A stretch of DNA of 64,000 nucleotides, taken from positions 930,001-994,000 of the forward strand of contig BSYQ01000009.1 in assembly GCA_030272585.1 (NCBI GenBank). The letters are read 5' to 3'. The stretch comes from Bryopsis sp. KO-2023. Lineage: Eukaryota; Chlorophyta; Ulvophyceae; Bryopsidales; Bryopsidaceae. Position numbers and translations under genes: made by a program. Below the pieces are notes generated by a model. The model saw only the letters and a list, made by a program, of their open reading frames with translations. It was not told the DNA's origin and made no database searches. Shown one piece after another: positions 23,154-33,452 of the stretch; within the stretch, counting starts at the first letter, position 1; each line of letters starts with the position of its first letter.

Positions 23154-23822
23154 TTTCCTCACACCTTCTATTGACCAAATAAAAGGGAAACTCACTCACT
23201 GAAGCTCTCCAAGCACTTCAGTACAACTGTACTCTTTCCACCATCCAAGACACAACTGCCCTTGGTATGCTATGTAGCACTAAGGCTTCTCGAGAGCACA
23301 CACACACACACACTAGAGCTCTCTAGGGTCTTGATCTTAGCTCAAGGAGAATAAATCTCAGCAACCCCAGTCACAGCCCTCACAAATGTCTGTGGGTTTC
23401 CAGAAAAAACCTCAGCCCACTTGTACTTGGTTAACCACCCAAAAGAAAACACCCCTTTGAGTAGCAACAAGCCCTATGGACCCAAACAAGCACACAGCAC
23501 CACCAAAACTCTCCAACACTTGTCTTAGGGTAACTGAGCTGACCCTTACCCTAACCTAGGGTAAATCACTCAGGAAAAGTGAAAACAACCCAAGCGTTCC
23601 TTCGCGAACTCAAACGAAACCTTATAGGCCACCCTGAAAAACGTCAGGATCTTCAAACGGCCATAACTCTCTCGTCTGAACTCCGATAACCTAGCGACAA
23701 AATGTTCTGGAAAGCTCTTTTTCTGTAGATACTTTTTGCAACCTTGGAATCCCAATTCCGATACGTGTGCGAGCTGTAGCAGCCAAAAACGTGCGCTTAT
23801 CGTCACTTGCTCCGAAACCAAC

Positions 23823-24063
23823 TGTTTAGAACCTCTCCTGCGCGACCTTGCCGCCAAAAGAAGCCCCCCTGGACAGCCCCTTGAAGTCCTTTAACCCTCC
23901 AACCCCATGGGTCCCATCAACCACGTGGAGGAACCTAGCAAGCTAGGCGGACACCCTGTCCAGTCACATCACCCATCAGGGGGATGTGACATCGACCACC
24001 CACTACACCACGCCACCCACGTGGCTAGTGGAGGCGGCACACTCAGGCAAGGAGGGCATAACA
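23823..24063 (-). repeat. Gypsy-1 5' LTR
   Basis: 241 bp, the 5' LTR in the element's own orientation, carrying the presumed promoter. The primer-binding region lies immediately to its left on the map (downstream for the element). Confidence 0.95.
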
Positions 24064-24399
24064 GCGAACCTGTACATCAAAAACATAAGAGATGTAAAAC
24101 AAAGAAGACAAGTGATGATTGAAGAAAACACAGAGCCATGGTTTGAAAAGGAGATCGCACACAAAATTAATGATAAGGACTATACCTTTCAGTTTCATAT
24201 GCGGGATCCGCTGGATTGGCTACGAAGAGCTATGCAACATGAAAATATTATAACTGAGCCAAGGAAAATTTTTGAAGATGGACACAGAGTTTTTTTGGGA
24301 CCACACACGGCGGATGCATGGCTGGATTCACAGCAGTTGTCTGGCCGGGAGGGGTCTGTCATTGCTTCGATTCAGGTATTTAAGAACTCAGAAAAATAA

Positions 24400-24835
24400 C
24401 ATCACATTACCTTTTATGCGAACCTCAGGCCCTCCTCAACTTTCCTCCTAGAAAATGCTTCCTGCTGCAGTTTTCAAACCACCTTTTAAAAATTGAACCT
24501 CAGATTTTTTATATCACACTGCATTTCATGCAAACCTCAGCCCCTGCTCAGTTTTCCCCTTTAAAAATGCTTTCTGTTGCAGTTTTCAAATCACATTTTA
24601 AAAATTCAACCTCAGTTTTTTCAGATCACATTACCTTTCATGCGAACCTCAGGCCCTCCTCGGTTTTCCTCCTAGAAAATGCTTCCTGCTGCAGTTTGCA
24701 AACCACCTTTTAAAAATTCAACCTCAGTTTTTTCAGATCACATTACCTTTCATGCGAACCTCAGGCCCTCCTCGGTTTTCCTCCGAGAAAATGCTTCCTG
24801 CTGCAGTTTGCAAACCACCTTTTAAAAAATTCAGC
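24400..24835. repeat. Four tandem copies of a ~113-bp unit in a transposase intron
   Basis: Units share the strings ACCTCAGGCCCTCCTC, GAAAATGCTTCCTGCTGCAG and ACCACCTTTTAAAAATT; the last two copies are nearly identical, the second the most diverged. The array lies wholly inside the intron 24376-24923. Confidence 0.8.
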
Positions 24836-26819
24836 CTGCACATAAGACACCAAGTTTAACAAAAAAAAAATCAAGTTTGAAGAGATTTTAAACTTTCTGT
24901 TATTTTTCTTTACGTTGTTCTAGATATATTCTGATAAGACTATGGTAACGCGGCAAGGGTTGAGTCTTTACCCAATGAAAGCGAGTCTTCTAAATCTTCC
25001 TCTTCATATCCGTCGCAACCACATCGCTGTTGTTGGCTACATCCCCGTTGTTCAAGCTGTGGATTTGCCCCGAGATGCTTTGCGTCGCCTACGTCTACGC
25101 ACACATAGCCAATGTTGGTCACATTGGCTAGAACCATTGAAAAAATTATCTTGGGAGGGTATGGCACTCACATTTGCTAACAATGAGGTGAAGCAAGTAT
25201 TTCCAGTCGTGCATTCATTTGTGGGAGATGATCCGGAAGTGCATGATGTCACATGCATTTTCCATAATGCTTGTGAAGAATGTTTGGTTGATCCTACTCA
25301 GCGAAATGAGTTCGACCGGGATTTTCAGGCTAGGACGGAGTCTGATCAGAAAAAAAAATTTCAGGATATTATTAACGAACCGGTGAAAACCATCCAAGCA
25401 AAACTGGCGAAAGAATATTTTACCCACCCAGTTCCGTGCGCACTTTGGGGCTTCAGAGACGGCTGCCTGGAAAGTTGCAGTCCCTATAAAGTAATTGGTT
25501 ATGATATGTTACATGCCGATGATTTAGGATTATTTTTAAAAATTATCGACTCTATACCAAAATACTTGGCTGAAAATAGTACAAATGCTGGTGGATTAAT
25601 AAGGGAATTTAATAGGCGGTTATCGAGAGTTCCACCTATGGACACTCTTACACTCCCATCGACACCGGTATATATGGGAGGTCACTCTCATGTTATGGCC
25701 AAGGAACACAGGGGTGTGATTCAGCTGGGGGGACACTTGACGGATGGTTTGTGCATTAAGAATGGGAAAGATGAGATAACGATTCTGATGTGTGAGTACA
25801 ACCTACTGTACCAGAGGAAAAGGGCTGCTCGATTTACTTCTGCCACCTTGCATGACCTGAAGGAATCACAAAAAACTGTTCATCACATGATGTCGGACAT
25901 TTTGGGGCGATTCTCACCATCAGGATTTTGCTCAAATAAGGTGCACAAACAGGTGCATGTTATTTCACACATTGAGAGGATTGGTACGCTTCGAGACCTC
26001 TCTTCGGATGCTTGGGAAACGGATCACAAGAGGATCAAAACGAATTATAGGGGGACATCTAAGAGAAGAAAGACCGTCATGAAGGAAATGGTTCAAAAAA
26101 CGAGACTTTCTGAAACGTTGGATTCTATACCCACCTCTCAAGGACACTCTGCGTCTTATGGTACCGCCTTTATGAAAGCTTTCGAAACTTCCCACCACCA
26201 GCTGGGAGTTACTCGCAGAAAAATACGGCTGCAAAATCTGGTGGACACATCCGAGGATCGACACACCAGCAAAAGTGAGGCGGAGACAAAAAGGCTTGCT
26301 GAACTGCAGCCCGAGACGCAAGGATTGTTCGCACTGCTCAGAAATTTTTTTGGACCTGCCCCATTGCCACCTACAATACAAACAGTCAACCATGTAGTTC
26401 TTGTAGTGGAAACTGATGAAGGTGACTATCCTATACAAACAGCTCGGGCTACACCAATATTCTACGGGCGGGCAAGATTCGATGATGTTGTGATAAATGG
26501 GAGGGATCAGCAAGGTCTTACCGTGGAGTGGTTCGCCCAATTGAGACTCCTTTTTGCAATAGACATTGAAGGCGAGATCAAGGAGATGGCCCTCATCCGA
26601 TGGTACGATGTAGCACGGCTGGAAACGCTTCGGCGCATCAAGTCTTGGAATGGAACGCTCGAGTCCCACGGCGCAATTCCCCTTCTTTGGTCTGGCAACC
26701 AAAAGAATGGTCACTATGACATTATAGAAATCAGTTCAATAAAAAAGAAAGCCTACATCGTGCAGGCTTTTAACGTAACAGAGCTTGAACTTTTTCATGC
26801 AACTCCTCTCGTGTGGTAG

Positions 26820-27305
26820 GAGCTTTAAAACACATTTTTTGGTGAGGGAAAATGCACTTCAAGAGCTATAGATTAATAAGTTACGGAGTGGAGGGGAAAG
26901 AGCATTACTGTGGAAATATTGAACGAGAAAGAAAAAGATACTAGTCCGAATATTTGGCTGGGTGTTCAATGGGGAAGGTTGTTCAGTTGTGGGCTAGAGT
27001 TTGCATATGCTGGATAAAAGGATATGAAGTGGGGTTATTGGTGTTTAGGATTCTTAGCGAATTCACAGGACTGAACGGTGCAGCAGTTACTGGGATATTG
27101 ATTTAGAGGATGAACACGATTGATGTAACGATTTTGGGAAGAAAAAAAAAACAGATTCATCCAATAGATCGGGGAACTGGAACTGTCATAAAAAAAATAA
27201 AAAAATAATTGTCAAAACAAGGCAGTTACCCCTTTTCAATTATACTCACACTCAGGGAGTATCTATTTAATTAATTATTTATATATTTATCAATTATCAA
27301 TTTAC
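26820..27305. other. Spacer after transposase gene; no gene seen
   Basis: About 490 bases, AT-rich, with no coding frame. It separates the transposase stop from the minus-strand exon that is split by Gypsy-2. Confidence 0.5.
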
Positions 27306-27437
27306 CTGGACAATATGACCTTGTATGCAGCCACATGCGCTACCAGCTGCAACAGAAGCGGCTCTATTCGTGAAGAGTCCAGCAAATCGACGTGTTCAAA
27401 CATAATGTTGGCTGCACGTTCGTTCAACGGCTGGGGG

Positions 27438-27673
27438 TGTTACAAAAACCTCCCAGAACCCTCCCTCGAAGCCTCCTTAACCCATCAAACCCCCACTCAT
27501 TGATGAGACCCTTGACTAATGTCATTAGGGCGAGGCACCAGGGTTCTTGAGCTATAGGATCTCCTATTGGGATCCTATGGACCTTAAGCTCTGACTAGGC
27601 TATCACTAGTGCCCATAGCTAGTCTGTAGCTCTAGCTAGTGCTTACTAGACATCTCGGTGATCACTTGTAACA
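27438..27673 (-). repeat. Gypsy-2 3' LTR
   Basis: 236 bp, one mismatch to 33204-33439. It contains short internal AGCTCTAGCTAG-like repeats. Confidence 0.95.
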
Positions 27674-27819
27674 GTGCCCCCTCCTTAGATGTGAAGCCGC
27701 CTCGGGTTCACTAGGAATCAAATGCATGACAGGCATCATACAAATGATAGTGTCTAGTAGTTACACTATTTTAAGAGAGGAGATCATCATCATCCAGTGG
27801 CCAACTGTGATATGATGTC

Positions 27820-30800
27820 TCAAACCTTCGCTTGTGATCTCCTTCGGATCGTGCGAGGTGGTACAATCGATTGTGCTTGAGATTGGTGAAACTCGTCAAC
27901 CAATTCTCGTGCGTGCACGACATTCTGTTCCGGTTCCCATGAGTTGTGCTCATGACCGTATCCAACCCATTTCACTAGGAATTCTGTGTAGCATTTCTTG
28001 CCCCTACGTCGCTCTCTGCGATCAAGAATGCGCTCAACCTCCCATTCCAAGTCACCTTCAATCTCGATAGGTGGCGGGGGTTGCACAGTTCCTTTAGCCC
28101 AATATGGCTTCAAGAGTGAAGCATGGAACACCGGATGTATGGGCAAAGTATCAGGAAGCTTTATTTTGAAAGCAACCTCATTTATTTGACGCTCGATAGG
28201 GAAAGGTCCTACCCATTTCGGCGTTAATTTCCGCGATCCTGGATGCTTTAACCTTAAGTTCCTTGCATCAAGGAGAACAAGGTCTCCAACCTTGATCTCT
28301 ACAGGAGCCCGGTGACGATCAGCTTGAGCTTTATAGCGTTGCTGAGCCGCCTGAAGGCGTTTCTTTGCCTCAACAATCCCTTCTCGGATTTCACTCGTCA
28401 TTTTCTGAACTTCTGGTACAGCGACCTGCTTTGGTCCTTTTCTAGGGATCTGAGCAGTCAATGCTGTCCATGGATCTTTTCCATAGTTCAGGAAGAAGGG
28501 TGTTTCTCCAGTTGCTTCTGATCTTGAGTTATTTATTGCAAACTCAACAACCGGTAATAAATCAGCCCAATTTCTTTGGGAAGGCCCCACAAAGTGGCGA
28601 AGAGTATCTTGCATCACTTTGTTCATCGCTTCGGTTTGCCCATCTGTTTCTGGATGATAAGCCGAAGAAAGGGCTTGACTGATTTCCCATTTATCACACA
28701 ACTCCCTAAAGAAGTGTGAGACAAATCTTGGATCTCTATCTGTGACCAATTTCTTTGGCATGCCATGAGCTTTGAAAACATGGTTCACAAAGAGATTTGC
28801 TGCTTCAGCTGCACCACAATCCGTTCGAGTTGCAGCGAGATGTACCATTTTAGTTAACATGTCCACAAAGACAAGGATTGCATCATAACCTGCTCCATTA
28901 GATGATGGGAGGTGAGTGACAAAATCCATCGAAACATTTTCCCATTGTGCATTCGGAATAGACAAGGGTTTTAGGGGACCTTGAGGCTTTCTTCGCCTAC
29001 CCTTGTGCCTTTGGCATGAATCACATCCTTGCACATATGATCTGATATGGTCCTCCATCTGAGGCCACCAGAAATGTCTCTTGATTTGCCGTAAAGTCTT
29101 AGCCACACCAAAGTGTCCACTATAGACTGTACTATGGCAATCATGGATTATATCCTGTCTCAATGTTCCAAAATTTGGTACAGCCAGCACATTACCATTC
29201 CACCAGTAACCATCTTGATATTGTAACACCTGGGCAGCTTCCAGTGTGTCATACCAAGGGTCCTTAGTGTACCCTTCAGTCAACCTATCTATCAACTGGG
29301 TATAATAACCCTGAGGCGGAGATGGGTCCACAGAGTCCCGCCGGCTAGAAACCAAGCCACGTGATCTCCCGGTCTCGCATAATACTCCAATAGATGGTGA
29401 GCAAGACGGTATCCGCGACAAGGGATCAGCCACGTTTACTCGTCCCGGTCTATACTCCCATTCAAATTGGAATTCATGGAGTAATGCTAACCAGCGAACC
29501 TGCCGTCGATTCAAGGTCGATTGGGAATGGAAAAATGTGTTTGGACTATGGTCTGTGATTACTTTGAATTTGCTATCAGCCAAGTAGCATCTCCATAGTT
29601 GAAGTGCATAAACTGTAGCATACATTTCTTGATCACTTGTAGACCAATTCAGTTGTGGGCCGGTAAGCTTTCTACTCTCATATACTTCAAAGGGTTTGGT
29701 AAAATCCGGCATAGCCAAGCAAGGTGCTTCTGTTAATGCCTTCTTCACCCCCTCAAAAGCGGCCTCACAAGCTGGAGTCCAATCCCATGTCTGTTGCTTT
29801 TTAAGCAAATCAGTGAGAGGTGATGCCAAAGAAGAATAACCCTGGACGAACTTACGAAAATAATTGGCAAGCCCGAGGAACGATCTCAAATCGTGTACCC
29901 CTTGTGGACGAGGCCATTCTCGTACTTTATTCGTTTTTCGAGGGTCTACAGAGATACCTTTGCGACCTACAATGAAGCCAAGGTAATGTAACTCTGTTTT
30001 GTTAAAGTCACATTTGGACTTCTTAAGGAACAATTTATGTTCTCTTAATCTTTGCATCACGGCTCGTACATGGGCCACATGTTCCTCTGGTGTTTTTGAG
30101 TAAATCAAAATGTCATCAAGGTAAATCAAGACATATTTGCCTATCATTCCTTGAAACACATGATTCATCAGTGTTTGAAACACTGCCGGAGCGTTCGTTA
30201 ATCCCATTGGGAGAACCCGGTACTCAAATAATCCAAAAGGCGTTTTAAAGGCGGTTTTGGGGATGTCGTCCTCTTTGACTCTCATTTGCCAATAACCGGC
30301 TCTGAGGTCAAGAGATGTGAAGCATCTCGCGCCTTGTAATTGATCAAGAAGGTCATCAATCCGCGGGATCGGGAACTGATTCTCGATAGTTACTTTATTT
30401 AAACCCCTATAGTCAATGCACATCCGGAAACCTCCATCCTTTTTAGGAACAAAGAGGACCGGAGCGCCCCATGGACTAGCACTCGGCTGAATTAATTTTT
30501 TGGATAAGAGTTCGGACAACTGGTCCTCTATCTCTTTCCTTTCAGCAGGGGTGTATCTAAATAAGGGTCTATTGACCGGACGCGTTCCCTCGACCAAAGG
30601 GATATCCGCTGCCACTGCCCTTTCAGGAGGATATTCCGCCAAACCAGAAATAAACAAATCATCAAAGTCCTTCAACAGAGCTTCCATTTGCTCCTCTGGA
30701 ACTTTGTCTGATTCACTCGTTTCATCCGCCAATTTCAGATGGGATGATATCTCTTCCATCTCACGAACTACCAACAAAATAGGTTTTATTGAAGTATCTT

Positions 30801-32856
30801 TCAACTTCCTTTTCACCTGTGGTATCGAGAGTAGAGATGCAACCTGTTTTTGGGGAATATCTTTACCCGTAGCTTTGGGTAATAATCCCTGACGAAGCAA
30901 TATTCGTTGATGGGATGAAGTCGTTAAAGCGCACTTCTTTTCAAAGAAGTCTAAAACCGCTTTACGCTTCTGCAACCACGTATCACCAAGTATAATATCA
31001 AACCGATCTAGAAGATCCAACACCAAACAATCAAGCTTCTCTCGATAGCCTTGAATTTTCAGTGTGATCTTTGTCTCTCCCATTATATCAATATTATCCC
31101 CATTTGCCAACTCAGCCTGTGATCCAACGGTAGCTCGATAAGCTATCCCATTTTGTTCACAAAACTGTTTGGACAGGAAGGCTAATCCTTTAGCTCCTGA
31201 ATCCAAAAGACAATGGGCTGGGATTCCACTCAAGAGGCCCTCAAAATGCATTGCAAGCTTATCTTGCATGAGAAGCTCTGTTGCTTCCTCTGGCATTTTG
31301 GGTACGGGTGGATCATAGAACACATTCACGGGCCAAGGAATGCCAGGAAGTCTTTTCCGACTTTTCCCCTTTTTGGCTGTGAATAAAACTGTTCCCTTCT
31401 TGTATTGTGCAATCAATCTCATTGAGGTCAAGGCTGGATGCAACTCTTTAGACCTTACTGGAACAAGAATGCAACAAGAAGTATCATGGGGAGATCTCTT
31501 CTTTGCGAGAAGATAGTGATCGAGATATTTGTTGATATCCTTGAAAGGAGGATTCAACCACACATGCTGTCCACCTAAATCTCTTTCCAGAAATTCAGAA
31601 GGTGTGCAAAATGTATTACATAAGGCACTGTTCACATCCGAACACCCATCCAACGTAAATACGCGGCCTGAAAGTGTCTCAAGACGTTGGAACTCCGCCC
31701 TTGTAATTCCTTGGTGAGAATCTTCTCTCTCATCCCTAAATTCCACAGAAGATTTCATTTCTTCACTTTTTTGACTTCTGGTCAAGATTGGTGCAAGAAA
31801 AGCATCACAATCAATGTCCATTGGGTCAATTGTGGAATGTGGATTCAGATTCTTCTGATCTCTCAATTGTGTCCACTCAAGTGGGACTTCACAAGAACTG
31901 AGGTTCACCTTTTTCGACTGACCACACTTATGGCCTCTTGCCCATGGTTCCCCACAGAACCAGCATAAGCCAGCTTTCTTGCGAGCCTCCCTCTCACTCT
32001 CGGTCAACCGTACCACCGGTCTGCGTGAGGGCTGAGTGCCACTTTGAGCTTTAAGCCTTGGTTGCTTAGGCTGATGCCTCTTCTTACTTCCTTTGGCTGG
32101 ATCTGAGAAGGTAGTTTCCATACCTCTCTTTTTAGTCTTCCGGTCCGTAGTTTTCAACGGAAAACGAGCATCGTGACCCGGGGCTTTAGCCAGCACATAC
32201 GTTCGCAAGGCTGAGTAGCTTCTCCATTCCCGACCAAGTGTATCAGTCTCCACTTGTTTGCACAAGTGTGGATGGAGGCCCCTCAGAAGGATCCAACACT
32301 TGGTAGTGTCGTCCATTGGCTCTTTTCGCATTGCTAAGTGAGCATCCACAAAGCGTACGAAGCCAGGAGTATCGACCTTCTGGTCAATATGATCCTTGCA
32401 GGAAGTAAGGCCATTATTTATGGAGTAATCTGTGGCAAGATCTCCAAATGTGCCATCTTCCAGGACTTGGCAGAATTTTTCCCAAGATAAAGACCCGTCC
32501 TCGAGTTCTTCCTTGGGTACCCTAGCCAATAAATGTCGGCGGGGTTTTGATCCGAGGAAAGTAGGTGCAATCACTCCCCACTCCTCTCTTGGGACTTTTG
32601 CTGCCCTGAAGTACATGGCTAACTCCAAACGGAATTCTGGCCACGGGACTTTGCCCTGGTACTTTTCAGGTTTATCAGCAGTCACTCTTCTGGTTTTGCC
32701 CAGGCTAGCATCTTTCTCTTCTTTGGTCACTTCAGACCTGAGAGTGCTAGGGGACTGTGGTCCCTCTGTTCTTTCACTTGGAGAGTCCTCATTGACTTCC
32801 TCCAGAACAGACCCTTCTTCTAAGGCAAGTACCTCTTGTTCTTCTTCTTGACTCAT
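27820..32856 (-). CDS. Gypsy-2 gag-pol polyprotein with chromodomain; RNase H lacks its first catalytic segment
   Basis: One uninterrupted frame of about 1,678 aa from ATG 32856 (MSQEEEQEVL). In order: gag with a zinc knuckle (CWFCGEPWARGHKC), protease (CLLDSGAKGLAFLS), reverse transcriptase with YLDD in VLIYLDDILIYSKT, RNase H, integrase (GHFGVAKTLRQIKRHFWWP; CDSCQRHKGRR; VFVDMLTKMV; HPETDGQTEAMNK) and chromodomain (FLVKWVGYGHEHNSWEPEQN). Compared with Gypsy-1, about 22 residues between PFEV and YESRKLTG are missing near 29680, removing the DASD..GAILxQ motif with the first RNase H aspartate. The frame is kept, so the protein can be made but minus-strand synthesis should fail without help in trans. 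Confidence 0.93.
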   Translation of the reverse strand: MSQEEEQEVLALEEGSVLEEVNEDSPSERTEGPQSPSTLRSEVTKEEKDASLGKTRRVTADKPEKYQGKVPWPEFRLELAMYFRAAKVPREEWGVIAPTFLGSKPRRHLLARVPKEELEDGSLSWEKFCQVLEDGTFGDLATDYSINNGLTSCKDHIDQKVDTPGFVRFVDAHLAMRKEPMDDTTKCWILLRGLHPHLCKQVETDTLGREWRSYSALRTYVLAKAPGHDARFPLKTTDRKTKKRGMETTFSDPAKGSKKRHQPKQPRLKAQSGTQPSRRPVVRLTESEREARKKAGLCWFCGEPWARGHKCGQSKKVNLSSCEVPLEWTQLRDQKNLNPHSTIDPMDIDCDAFLAPILTRSQKSEEMKSSVEFRDEREDSHQGITRAEFQRLETLSGRVFTLDGCSDVNSALCNTFCTPSEFLERDLGGQHVWLNPPFKDINKYLDHYLLAKKRSPHDTSCCILVPVRSKELHPALTSMRLIAQYKKGTVLFTAKKGKSRKRLPGIPWPVNVFYDPPVPKMPEEATELLMQDKLAMHFEGLLSGIPAHCLLDSGAKGLAFLSKQFCEQNGIAYRATVGSQAELANGDNIDIMGETKITLKIQGYREKLDCLVLDLLDRFDIILGDTWLQKRKAVLDFFEKKCALTTSSHQRILLRQGLLPKATGKDIPQKQVASLLSIPQVKRKLKDTSIKPILLVVREMEEISSHLKLADETSESDKVPEEQMEALLKDFDDLFISGLAEYPPERAVAADIPLVEGTRPVNRPLFRYTPAERKEIEDQLSELLSKKLIQPSASPWGAPVLFVPKKDGGFRMCIDYRGLNKVTIENQFPIPRIDDLLDQLQGARCFTSLDLRAGYWQMRVKEDDIPKTAFKTPFGLFEYRVLPMGLTNAPAVFQTLMNHVFQGMIGKYVLIYLDDILIYSKTPEEHVAHVRAVMQRLREHKLFLKKSKCDFNKTELHYLGFIVGRKGISVDPRKTNKVREWPRPQGVHDLRSFLGLANYFRKFVQGYSSLASPLTDLLKKQQTWDWTPACEAAFEGVKKALTEAPCLAMPDFTKPFEVYESRKLTGPQLNWSTSDQEMYATVYALQLWRCYLADSKFKVITDHSPNTFFHSQSTLNRRQVRWLALLHEFQFEWEYRPGRVNVADPLSRIPSCSPSIGVLCETGRSRGLVSSRRDSVDPSPPQGYYTQLIDRLTEGYTKDPWYDTLEAAQVLQYQDGYWWNGNVLAVPNFGTLRQDIIHDCHSTVYSGHFGVAKTLRQIKRHFWWPQMEDHIRSYVQGCDSCQRHKGRRRKPQGPLKPLSIPNAQWENVSMDFVTHLPSSNGAGYDAILVFVDMLTKMVHLAATRTDCGAAEAANLFVNHVFKAHGMPKKLVTDRDPRFVSHFFRELCDKWEISQALSSAYHPETDGQTEAMNKVMQDTLRHFVGPSQRNWADLLPVVEFAINNSRSEATGETPFFLNYGKDPWTALTAQIPRKGPKQVAVPEVQKMTSEIREGIVEAKKRLQAAQQRYKAQADRHRAPVEIKVGDLVLLDARNLRLKHPGSRKLTPKWVGPFPIERQINEVAFKIKLPDTLPIHPVFHASLLKPYWAKGTVQPPPPIEIEGDLEWEVERILDRRERRRGKKCYTEFLVKWVGYGHEHNSWEPEQNVVHARELVDEFHQSQAQSIVPPRTIRRRSQAKV

Positions 32857-33203
32857 GGTCACTTTTTATTTTGGTTTCCTTTGGACACAACCCCAACACA
32901 GCAAAACACTGGAAAATTTGCCCAAAACTCTGAAACCCAACTTTTATCGCTTCACTAGCCCTTCGAGGACCTCTTGGGTCTCCTCGAACTCACAGAACTA
33001 GCTTTCCAATGATTCAGAAAACAAACCCTAACTTTGTCGGGCTGTAACTTTTCACTCACAACTCCGAACGACCCCAAACAAGTTTCAAACGAAGCGTCGT
33101 GTTCTCGGCTTACTGTTAGACTCCTGTTTCGTCCAATTCCGAGTTGTTATAGTGTAGTTATGCGTCAAAACGTGACGCGCTCTCTTCCTGCTCCGAAACC
33201 AAC

Positions 33204-33439
33204 TGTTACAAAAACCTCCCAGAACCCTCCCTCGAAGCCTCCTTAACCCATCAAACCCCCACTCATTGATGGGACCCTTGACTAATGTCATTAGGGCGAG
33301 GCACCAGGGTTCTTGAGCTATAGGATCTCCTATTGGGATCCTATGGACCTTAAGCTCTGACTAGGCTATCACTAGTGCCCATAGCTAGTCTGTAGCTCTA
33401 GCTAGTGCTTACTAGACATCTCGGTGATCACTTGTAACA
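33204..33439 (-). repeat. Gypsy-2 5' LTR
   Basis: 236 bp, 5' LTR in element orientation, next to the primer-binding region at about 33188-33203. Confidence 0.95.
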
Positions 33440-33452
33440 GGGGGACCTCCAT

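Larger units (their letters stand above)
17101..24068 (-). mobile_element. Gypsy-1: Ty3/gypsy chromovirus with LTRs and GCGAA target duplication
   Basis: Two 241-bp LTRs (17106-17346 and 23823-24063) begin TGTTTAG and end TAACA and differ at one position (T/C, at 17134 and 23851). The 5-bp duplication GCGAA sits at 17101-17105 and 24064-24068. The element is read on the minus strand. The primer-binding region just inside the right LTR reads TTGGTTTCGGAGCA; the polypurine tract before the left LTR reads GGAGGGGGAGGAC. The near-identical LTRs mean a young insertion. Confidence 0.95.
16385..26819 (+). pseudogene. Plavaka/CACTA transposase gene, interrupted by Gypsy-1
   Basis: Exons: 16385-16637 (N-terminal C2H2/C2HC-like zinc finger, FSCVCGKTFAKKSGLGRHKQ), about 16775-16883 (poly-Pro then DHGSTLDPDIGFTT), 16970-17105 continuing after Gypsy-1 at 24069-24375, and 24924-26819. 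The host exon reads through cleanly once the 6,958-bp retrotransposon and one copy of its GCGAA duplication are ignored. The large last exon follows the Plavaka layout: YSDKTMV, HIAVVGYIPVV, a basic/acidic core, CEECLVDPTQRNEF, YKVIGYDMLHADDLGLFLK and a C-terminal helical region. These enzymes cut and paste CACTA-type elements. The insertion would prevent a normal product. The splice phase between exons 1 and 2 does not fit through a long C-tract, which may be an assembly or slippage error. Confidence 0.72.
27433..33444 (-). mobile_element. Gypsy-2: Ty3/gypsy chromovirus with LTRs and GGGGG target duplication
   Basis: LTRs of 236 bp (27438-27673 and 33204-33439) begin TGTTACAAAAACC and end TTGTAACA; I see one difference (A/G in the TCATTGATG segment). 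GGGGG flanks both sides (27433-27437, 33440-33444). Coding is on the minus strand. The primer-binding region is the same type as in Gypsy-1 (TTGGTTTCGGAGCAGG); the polypurine tract reads AGGAGGGGGCAC. LTR and protein divergence show that it is a different family from Gypsy-1. Confidence 0.95.
27306..33452 (-). pseudogene. Unrecognised minus-strand exon split by Gypsy-2
   Basis: Ignoring Gypsy-2 and one copy of its GGGGG duplication, 33452-33440 joins 27432-27306 to give an uninterrupted frame of about 47 codons starting MEVPQPLNERAANIMFEHVD and ending YKVILSR at a GTAAAT donor (27305-27304). The frame is helical and protein-like. Further exons were not found. It may be part of a gene carried within CACTA-2. 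Family unknown. Confidence 0.4.
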
